Positions 22,367 to 31,034 of a DNA stretch of 64,000 bases are shown here, in pieces. The position numbers and the translations under genes are program-made. The notes beneath the pieces were generated by a model. That model was not told the origin of the DNA. It did no database searches and saw nothing but the letters and a program-made list of their open reading frames with translations. Position 1 is the first letter of the stretch, and the number at the start of each line of letters is the position of its first letter. This DNA comes from Aplidium turbinatum (taxonomy: Eukaryota; Chordata; Ascidiacea; Aplousobranchia; Polyclinidae): assembly GCA_918807975.1 (NCBI GenBank), contig OU964919.1, positions 37,207,824 through 37,271,823 of the forward strand, written 5' to 3'.

Positions 22367-24137
22367 CCCAGCTAGAAAGCTACGTATATTACACGTTGAT
22401 TTTTGGTTGATTTTAGGTAGCATGGTATCTTAGGTAGAATTCAGGTGTTATTAAGGAGTCTTTGTACACCAACTAAAATTCACTTGTTTAAAAAACATTA
22501 TTTTAGAGACATATTTTCGCTATCATTCATTATGACTAGTGTGTAAATCTGATTCAAGAAGTTTTATCAGCAATTTTTTTGTGAATAAAATTCTTGTAAA
22601 AATAACACGTGTTCCCCACGTGTATTATACGTGTTCAACATCTTATGGTTATTTGACCAATTTTTAAGGTATATAAGGTGAAACCACGCCCAAAAGATGG
22701 CATACAAAACAGAAAAAATATCTTCACCCAAGCAGAAGGATGTTTTATCAGAATTTTTTGTATGTTGAATACATGTTGTTTCCACGTGTATTGCACGTTT
22801 ACATTTGTTGAAAATTAGCACGTGTTTTCCACGTATATTAAACGTGTTAAAACTCTTTCGTTCATTTGGGGAATTTTTAATCTATGTTAAGTAAAACTAG
22901 CCTCCAAGAACGGTATACAAAACAGCAGGAATTATACACACAAGTAGAGGGGGTCTACCCCGCTCTTCTGCATTTTTGTGATGTAGATTATGTGTTTTTT
23001 GTAGATGTTTATTACACGTTTTTATTACGTTATGTGAAAAGAAAACTTCATGGCTTTTATAGTCGCAAATTAAAGTGATCCTTTAACGATAGTTTTTAAG
23101 GAAAGTTTAAGTGGTCTCGCTTACTGATATGAAACAATTACAATTAAACATTAAAAAAATGTCTGTTCCTAAAACTTGTTGAGGATTTCTTTTATTTGTA
23201 GAAGTTATAAATTAAACCATAAATATTCAAAAATCTAATCTGGGTCTTTGCAACTCATAGAGATATGGTACAACTTCACAGGGTGGAAATCTTGAAAATT
23301 GTAACATATGTCCCCTGACTGCCCTCCAAAATAATGTCTTTCACTTCAGCCAGTTTACCAGATATGAAGTTTTGGATAAAAAAGAAACGCGGGAAAGATT
23401 GAGTAACAAGGAATGTGTTATCTGTTACAGGGTTGCCATATTGGCCAATTTATCGTCAAACTCCAGAAATCTGGCGATTTTTGAAGACGTTTAGCTTCAA
23501 ATTAGTTCGATTTGGCTCTTTTTTTGGGGAATATTGAGAACCGATTTGGATAAATTAATTGCTTTTGGCGATTAATAAATATGTTAGAACGTGCTTGAAT
23601 GTCCAGGAAAATTGAAAGTAGAACTGCCTAGACTCCAGGCTAGATTAAAATTATGACGTTGACTCATCTGTTCTAGAAAGAGAGCGAGAAACGGCTTATT
23701 TTGTCTGTTGCGAAAAATAGAGAGAGAGAGAGAAACCTTTTATTTTGTCTGCTGCGAAAAATAGTATACGGTACAAATATAAACCGGTACAAATATATTC
23801 AACAACTGACAAGAGAATGAATTTCCGTAGTTTTTGTTTCGGAGTCGAAAGTTTTTTTTTTTATCAGTTGAGGGACTGAGTTAAACATTCAACCAAAAGA
23901 CTTGAACTCATTGTAATGTGTAATTTTGGCGATTTTTCCCTGCGTTTTGGTGATTTTGTGACAACAGTTTGGCTACAGAATTATTTTGGATCTGGCAATT
24001 CTGATTAGTTGGTTCAACTTGCTTGTACAGTACAGTACTGAAGTGAAAGGGAAGAAATTAAGATTAAGAAATAAGAATGTTCTCACTAATGTTTGGTATA
24101 AATCTTGATTGAGAATTGAGATAAGGATTATCGTAAG

Positions 24138-24620
24138 TCAAGTCAAGTCAATTTATTTTGTTTTAACAGCGCCATATATTAACAAACAATCAGAGTAAAA
24201 TGTAGTTGTCAAAACAATGCATTGTACAACTGTTGGTTAGATTATGGCGCAATCAGGATGGTAGCGAAAGACCATAAGCAGTCATCTAGTCAGCCACCAC
24301 CCCATCACAGCGTGGTTAGTAATGTGATTCACCTTAGTAGTATTGTAAAGCTCCATCTTAAATAAAATGTTGAATCTACATCGCTGGTGATCTGGAGATG
24401 TACCATAGATATTTCCGAGTAATAATATGTTTTGTGTAAACTAACAGTTCAACGTGGTGCTTGGCTACTGTCTGCTCGGGTTGTACTAAAATGTGTAGGC
24501 AGGGCATGTCATGGTAGGGCGTAACAACGAATGGCATGGTATGCCCTGCCTGCACATTTTAGTATAATTTACTCCAGAGTGTGATGAGGCCATGCCTGCA
24601 AGAGGTCAATATCGACTAAA
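24138..24620. repeat. Pentamer run and hairpin in element B
   Basis: AAGTCAAGTCAAGTCAATTT at about 24140 looks like the inverted tail of a retroposon. At 24480-24570 a hairpin joins TACTAAAATGTGTAGGCAGG to its near inverse CCTGCCTGCACATTTTAGTA around GC-richer sequence. No coding potential is seen. Confidence 0.5.
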
Positions 24621-25357
24621 AGCCTATATCAGTATGTCACCAGAATAGCTAGCATACCTTGTACTCATATATCATGTACCGTAAGGACTGTTTTAAGCCA
24701 TTGCTGACAGACCAACATCTCAGTTTGGCCTTATCACATACTTGTGACACTTCCTACCCAGATTTTGCACTAAAAAGACCTCATACCATAATGTGGCTGC
24801 CAAAGAACCACACCTAAGGGACTTGCATCAAAATGTCTCAATTCTATGAGGCCAAGACGTAATTGATAGTTGAAAATTGTTGAAAAACTTTTTTTAATCT
24901 GTTTAATTTAGAAATGTTTTTACTCTTGTAATAGATAATCGTAATGAAAAGTGTAGACTTTACCAAAAAAGGTGGATAGCAAACAAATGTGCATGTAAAG
25001 CCAAACGGCGTTTTGATGAACAGAAACAGCAGCACAGTGAGCACACAAATGAAATTCAAGGTATCAGTAACCAAAACCGTAATCGCTCAGTGTCAGGAAA
25101 TGGCAAAATATACAGTTGTTGAATTTACAAGGGAAAATACTGTTCAAGTTGTACCAAGTTCATGGACAGTTATAGAAGAGGTGAGCACCATTATTAAGTT
25201 CATTGACGACATTGGTGAATTGTTTAAAAAATGACTTTATACAGTTTTGTGTCTTTGTTCAACTACATAGTAAAACCAATTCTACCTTTTGACAGGTGTT
25301 GATCTAATGATCTTGTGCATTTTTAAGCCAGTAGGCTACAGTATACCCAATTTGCTT

Positions 25358-26174
25358 GGGTGCAACCTAATTTGTACCATAAACAATTCGTACCGTCAGT
25401 TCGTAGCCTACCTTGAAAAGATCAAAAAAAAAATTTAAAAAAGCTGAAGTCGCTGTTAGGAGTTTCCGCAAACAAACAAACTGAAAAGATCGAGAGAAAA
25501 AAATTGAACAAAGCCGAAGTCTCTGATCGCAGTTTCCGTTTTTCTGCAATTTCCGCTAACATTTTAAAATTTCCGGTAATGATTTTAAGAGTTTGCCGAA
25601 GTCGCTGATCGCAGTTTTCGCAAACATTTTAAAAGGGTTAGGGTTGATCGGAGTTTCCGCAAACATTTTAAAATTTCCGGTAATAATCCTAAGAGTTTGC
25701 GGAGTCGCTGATCGCAGTTTCCGCTAACATTTTAAAAGGGTTAGGGTTGATCGGAGTTTTTGCAAACATTTTAAAATTTCCGATAATGATCCTAAGAGTT
25801 TTTGTTTGTTTGCGGAAACTGCAATCAGCGACTTCGGCAAACTCTTAGGATCATTACCGGAAATTTTAAAATGTTTGCGGAAAAACGGAAACTGCGATCA
25901 GCGACTTCGGCTTAGTTCAATTTTTTTCTCGTTCTTTTCAGTTTGTTTGCGGAAACTCCAATCAGCGACTTCGGCTTTTTTTAATTTTTTCTCTCGATCT
26001 TTTCAGTTTGTTTGTTTGCGGAAACTTCGGCTTCGTGTTATTTTTATCTCGATCTTTCCAGCCGGAAAATTTTAAAATGTTTGTGGAAACTGCGATCAGC
26101 AACTTCGGCTTTTTTTAATGTTTTCTTTCGATCTTTACAAGGTACGAACTGACGGTACGAATTAGGTTGCATCC
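25358..26174. mobile_element. Foldback MULE-like element (817 bp)
   Basis: The whole element is a large imperfect palindrome. The ends are GGGTGCAACCTAATTTGTACC-like and in inverse GGATGCAACCTAATTCGTACC-like. The arms carry repeated AAGTCGCTGATCGCAGTTTC and AACATTTTAAAATTTCCGG blocks. The flanks AATTTGCTT (25349-25357, 26175-26183) are a perfect 9-bp duplication, the size typical of Mutator-like elements. It sits in intron 1 of the decayed DUF4806-type gene. The arms differ by a TA versus TAGCCTA change (see findings). Confidence 0.85.
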
Positions 26175-27278
26175 AATTTGCTTAACCCGGTTTATAAATG
26201 GCATACTGCTATTCCTATTTACTTTGCAGACTACCAACTTAGGTCAATGTTATTGTCCACCATTTGGAGCAAGCAATCATGTTAAAAAATGCTCAATTGT
26301 GGATAAGGCAAAATGTACAATTGTACATTGTATTATATATATATGCAATAAGAGTCCTTGGTTGTAATGGTAAGAAATACTTTATTTTTATATTGCTACA
26401 AATTTTATGTTTATGGCAAGAAGAGCATTTTGTAGTCAATTTCTTTATGACAAGTATTGATAACTTTTGCATGAAGTGAATTACACTGGTCTACAAAAAA
26501 AAATTTTTTTTGCTCCATGAACTTTGAAAACTGATTTAGAGTAACTTTGGGGTGCTGAATCCGAATCTGACCTCAGATTTATCCTATCACCTCAGGTTTG
26601 TGAGATATGATAACAACAAATTGTTACTTTTGTCAAAAGTAGAAGATTTGGCGTTGCGTTTACCACCAACATGTGCAGTGCTATAACGAAAGGTTAGTGT
26701 TAGACAGGCCAAAACAGCCTAAATAAGGTTACTGGACAAGCATTGACATAGGCCTGCTTAAATCTTTGTGGTTTCATGCAAAGCATTGACGGGGGAGGGG
26801 GTCAGTTATACTTTTAGCCTCCCTTTTAGCTTGTTATTACTGCCTTGTTAATAATGTTGCTTAGAAAACAAATTGGTATCAAAATTATAGTTGGTGGGTG
26901 TATTTCAGCTACTTATGCACCACATGGCCTGGCTTTGTGGATATAGCAAAATTGACAATAAAGTCAAAGTTTGTCAAATTATGGCTTTTGACAAACTTTT
27001 TTGTGTTTCTTGAGAGTAATTTTTGTCAAAATCCTCGTAGAAGCATTGTTAATCAGGAACTGCGACACAATTAAGCCATATTAACCCATAAAAACAGGAA
27101 ATATGTCACAATGCCCTCTTAGATCAACACTAACTTTTATCACAAATTTTCCATTGTTTAAGTTATTCATTATTACGTATTTAAATAGTTCTTATAAAAC
27201 ACGTTTTTTCGACAAACGTGGTCTTTTTGAAGATCAACAGTTTGGATTTTAGAAATAGCTTACTGACATTTTGTAATA

Positions 27279-28109
27279 CAGTAGAACTTGGATAACTCGT
27301 TTTCGGAAAACTCGTCAGTTTGCCCAAGTCGTCAATGATTGCCAGGTCCCGGCAGAAAGCCTATCTTTTGTACACAATCAAGTTCGGTTAAGTGGTCATC
27401 GCATAATTCGTCAATTCGAATAAGTCGTCATTGTTTTTCTTCCCCTGGGACGTAAAATTCGTCTAAGTTGTCATCCACCCAAATGCTGGCGTGGCATTTA
27501 CAGACTCTTTCGAGAAGAAATTACTGCGCTAAGACGTGTGCACGCACACACTCTATCGGGCCAGACGCACATGCGTGGAGTATGTAGGTCTGGTCGATTG
27601 CGGGTGTGCGAGCATCGCGCACGTGCTCTGTTGCCGATAAGAGAAGCGCTGTTCACCACGTGCGTGATTCATTTGCGACAGTACCGTTTCGTGTAAACAA
27701 AAGTTGCAGCAACGCAGGATGACGAAGAGAAAGGTAAAGTGCTTAAACTTACAAGCTAAGTATGAAATTGTAACGAAATTCAAAGAAGGCGAAATTAGGA
27801 ACAAGACTAAATTTTCTGAAGAACATGACCTACCAAGGACGACGTTGAACACCCTCCTAAAAAATTCAGAAAAAATTATTGCGGATTATGAATCTGGTAA
27901 GAATAGCACCTCAAAAAGGAGAAAAAAACACAACGCTTTCCACTTCGTCTCACTTTACCACTATCGCATTTAATTAGGTCGCGGAGCACCATGAAATTAA
28001 TGCGACACGAAAAAATGGCAAAATTTGGCTGTTTGCATTGGTCGTCAGTTCGCGTAAGTCGTCACTTTTTCTGTTCCCCCTAGAGTGACGAGTTATCCAA
28101 GTTCTACTG
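27279..28109 (+). mobile_element. pogo/Tigger-type element (831 bp), deleted
   Basis: The ends CAGTAGAACTTGGATAACTC and, inverse, CAGTAGAACTTGGATAACTCG match almost perfectly. TA flanks both sides (27277-27278, 28110-28111). Inner copies of the GTCGTCA motif repeat near each end. These are standard pogo-class features. Only the start of a transposase remains. Confidence 0.9.
27719..27972 (+). pseudogene. pogo transposase N-terminal fragment
   Basis: The fragment reads MTKRKVKCLNLQAKYEIV, then TKFSEEHDLPRTTLNTLL and NSEKIIADYESGK. This is the CENP-B/Psq-type helix-turn-helix that binds the terminal repeats in this family. It stops after about 85 residues. The second DNA-binding domain and the DDD catalytic core are missing, so the element depends on another copy. 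Confidence 0.85.
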
Positions 28110-28790
28110 TACAAAAATGCCTAAGCAAGCTAAATCGTCTTCAGCAAAAGTTAAACAGATTTGGCGAGATTTTCCTGGTGAATTTAATGCAACTCCCGGG
28201 GGTGATTTAAGGTAAATTTTTGCGAGTTTATAGTGAATTGAGATAAAAAGTATTTTGTTGAAAGCGACAGGAAAAGTAAACGCTATCAAGCTGGATTGGA
28301 GCGACAACTAGCATTGCAATCAAGGCAATTTTTTTGAACAAGTCCCTTTTATTGAACACGTTCGGGTCTGAAATCGACAAAATGTTATGTTTGGGTAACT
28401 GGTATCAATTCAAGGAAGAACTGGGGCCTCTACAAATTTCGTTAGGTCAAAATAAGGTCAAAATTTGATAAAAATAAAGTCAAAAAAATTTTTTTAGGTC
28501 AAAATAAAAATGGCCCTATTGATAACCTATATTATTTAGTTTAACCTAAATGTTTATATTTCAGATGACTATAAAATTGCTTTAGCTATGTCGGAGAAAG
28601 AAGAATAGGCCTACACTTTGAACTTGGAAAAAGAGGATCAGATCATCAGAAAACGTACAAAGAGAAGAGTAGAAGTCCTAAGTTCTTCTGATTGGGTAGG
28701 TTGATAATACACAATTGTTAAAGTAGTTTAGAAAAATTTATTTATGAGATTATAAATTTAATGTAGTTCTATAAATCTATATTTATGGAT

Positions 28791-28918
28791 TAACAGTCAC
28801 TAAACTAAGATATCAACATATCATATCTGTTCCCCCTGTTAGGGTTCGTCAGTAAATACCTCCCGACGAACCCTCATAGGGGGAAACAGACTGTTGCGAT
28901 CTAATTTTAGTGATTGTA
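28791..28918. mobile_element. Short palindromic MITE (about 128 bp)
   Basis: The outer arms CAGTCACTAAACTAAGAT and ATCTAATTTTAGTGATTG, and the inner arms TCTGTTCCCCCTGTTAGGG and CCCTCATAGGGGGAAACAGA, make a near-continuous hairpin around TCAGTAAATACC. No coding content. It lies just after exon 3 of the decayed gene. Confidence 0.7.
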
Positions 28919-28996
28919 AATCTATAAGTATTGTTCAAACCTGTGTTGTGTTATTACCCAAAAATTTTAAGCTACACAGTTCCATATATGTAGAGA

Positions 28997-29190
28997 GTGA
29001 TCAACGTATGTAGCACAGTTGATACTGGCTGAGGGAGAGACTCTAAGAACAATTCCGTGACAGCACATGTACAGTACAATCTCACAGTACACCCATTGTT
29101 TGACCATATAGCTGTGCTTAAGCATTAATTGGTTTTGCGTCTCTCTACCAGCGAGTCTCAACTGTGCTACCTAGTACCTACGTTGATCAC
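28997..29190. mobile_element. Palindromic MITE (194 bp)
   Basis: The left end is GTGATCAACGTATGTAGCAC then AGTTGATACT. The right end in inverse begins GTGATCAACGTAGGTACTAG then GTAGCACAGTTGAGACT. The arms share a GAGAGACTC-like inner block. Target duplication unresolved. Confidence 0.65.
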
Positions 29191-30261
29191 TTGAAATGTC
29201 ATAGACTAGCACGGCTGTCTTATATATAATATTATAGAACACTGCTTTGCAGTCAGTGTTGGACCTATTTCTGTCCGGATTGCTTTTTTTTCGCTGAGAC
29301 TTTGTTCTTTTAACCTCTAATTATTAATCATGAAATCCCGTTTGACAACTGTTTTTTTTCTCGCTGAGACATTATGGTACATAACCTCTATTATAAGCTA
29401 ATTCCTTTCAATATACATATGCCCCTCTGGGATTTTAGAAATCTCCGAAAAAGGCTGTCTCCGAAATGGATTCTCCCAATAGTACCAGGCCGATTTTTTA
29501 ATGCTAGATACTACACAGAAAACATGTTCGTTGTAATTGAAATTTACTGTAAACTTTACATTTTTTGTTTAGATAGTGATGATGATGAAGAACATCAGAC
29601 AAAGAGGCTTGCATTGAACACTTCATTTCCTTTACCGATACCGCCGCAATAGACATCAGCCACATTATATTCCCTTTGACAACAATTTCGAATCTGTAGA
29701 GTGTCAACCTTTAGCTGTTGACATCAATTGTAAGCGCTCGTTATTTTATGTTATATTTTTTGGTTGTAATACAACTACTGCTAAATAGCTAAAGATATGT
29801 ATTGTAATACACCAAAGTATATCAAATTCATTTATTCTTTTATTTTTTCGGCATGGTACATCATAAACATACTTTGCCTAAATATCTTTGCTTAATGTTA
29901 TTAATGATAAAAAGAAAGATTAATAAATACCTTTTCTTTTTCAGAATATTGGCTTACACTCAACAAAGACGGAAAACTATCCTAACTTTTTGGTGCAATC
30001 ACAGATTTTTTTTTAATTCCCAAAGGGTCTACACAGGTAAGGATAACAACGTTTATCAGCGATTAAGGAGTTGTCATTTACGCCTATTTATTTATTTGAT
30101 TAACGCATTGTTATCTTCCCGAGTACACTGTTTGCACTGTTCTTGTTTTTTCAGAAACACAAGAAAAATGAAAAGAAAATCATGTCGGAACAGGACCAAC
30201 TCTGCGAGCCGGACGGGGGAAGTGAGCCAATTTGCAGCAAGACCTGGTCCTGCTGACCTGA

Positions 30262-30345
30262 CATTCCAACCTCGTGTAGGCTGGCTCGTCTCTACGCCGA
30301 CGACATTACCATCACGGCCTCACTCACAAACACTAATACTTGAGT
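30262..30345 (+). mobile_element. Short RT fragment
   Basis: One frame reads RLARLYADDITITASLTN, a typical LINE reverse-transcriptase YADD motif with its flanks, ending at a stop (30345). Only this scrap is visible. The parent family is not assigned. Confidence 0.45.
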
Positions 30346-30534
30346 AGTTTTCTCATTATAAATAAATGTTCTTTGATATGTAGTTTTTGAAGTTGAATAC
30401 GTAGATAGTTGCAGTTATTAACAAGGACGATCTATACTGCAATTGATAAAAATAATGGCACAGTGACACAATACGCATAAGTTTTATAGATAACAAATAC
30501 ACAGGTGTTAAATTGTTGAATTCAGATATGCGGA

Positions 30535-31018
30535 AATTAGGTAGAATGTGGGTGTAAAATCCACCACCAAAGATACGTGTAATACACGTGAAATAGTGTC
30601 GACACATATACGTGTATTACACGTTAAAATTAACGTATAATACACGACCAAAGGTACGTAGAATCTACGTGTATTAGTGTTGTAAGATACGCGGAAATTG
30701 AGTAGAATGCGGGTGGAATCCACCACCAAATACACGTGGAAAACACGTGTATTAGTGTAGTCAGATACGCGGAAATTGAGTAGAATGCGAGTGTAAAACA
30801 CGTGAAATCCACCGCCAAATATACGTGGAAAACACGTGTATTAGTGTTGTCAGATACGCGGAAATTAAGTGGAATGCGAGTGTAAAACACGTAAAATCCA
30901 CCACCAAATATACGTGTAATACACGTGAAATAGTGTCGACACATATGCGTGTATTATACGTTAAAATTAACGTATAATACACGACCCAAGGTACGTATAA
31001 TCTACGTGTAATACACGT
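30535..31018. repeat. Subterminal array of element B
   Basis: Four imperfect units each start ATACGCGGAAATTGAGTAGA (or a variant) and contain AATCCACCACCAAA, followed by palindromes of the ACGTGTATTACACGT and CACGTGGAAAACACGTG types. The first and last units carry an extra block with GTCGACACATATACG and TTAAAATTAACGTATAATAC. The array ends at the right TIR. Confidence 0.88.
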
Positions 31019-31034
31019 GAAATTTCTAGCTGGG

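Larger units (their letters stand above)
25100..29652 (+). pseudogene. DUF4806-type gene of element B, decayed
   Basis: Exon 1 (25100-25180) starts MAKYTVVEFTRENTVQVV and ends at a GTGAGC donor. Exon 2 (26230-26369; acceptor TTTGCAG, donor GTAAGA) has GQCYCPPFGASNHVKKCS and then YAIRVLGCN in another frame. It is 140 nt long where phase requires 1 mod 3, so an indel lies in the TATA-rich run. Exon 3 (28565-28695; donor GTAGGT) has DDYKIALAMSEKEE, an in-frame TAG inside TAGGCCTAC, then RKRTKRRVEV. An acidic exon (DSDDDEEHQTKR) ends near 29652. The exons match element A's exons 1-4 in order. Core DUF4806 exons were not found. Broken, so probably silent. Confidence 0.65.
22367..31034 (+). mobile_element. 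Element B: 8.7 kb TIR element, sister of A, decayed
   Basis: The left end is CCCAGCTAGAAAGCTACG. The right end in inverse reads CCCAGCTAGAAATTTCACGT. These are 12 perfect bases followed by an imperfect match reaching TTACACGT. The flanks are AA on both sides. Subterminal DNA is full of ACGTGTATTACACGT palindromes (22395-23000 scattered; 30535-31034 as an array). Inside are exons of a DUF4806-type gene on the plus strand, a foldback MULE, a pogo derivative and small palindromic MITEs. The CCC start, 2-bp duplication, palindrome-rich ends and gene type all match element A. Confidence 0.75.

Noticed and set aside
29853-30347. 164-codon gene
   Set aside because: The frame mixes low-complexity basic sequence with the wrong frame of an RT fragment. 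No domain in its own frame.
30356-30982. Overlapping minus-strand frames across the subterminal array
   Set aside because: Repetitive TRI/NFRVS peptides arise from the array units in several frames. No gene.
14808-31034. Elements A and B as piggyBac
   Set aside because: The CCC start is reminiscent, but the target duplications are TT and AA instead of TTAA and no piggyBac transposase is found.
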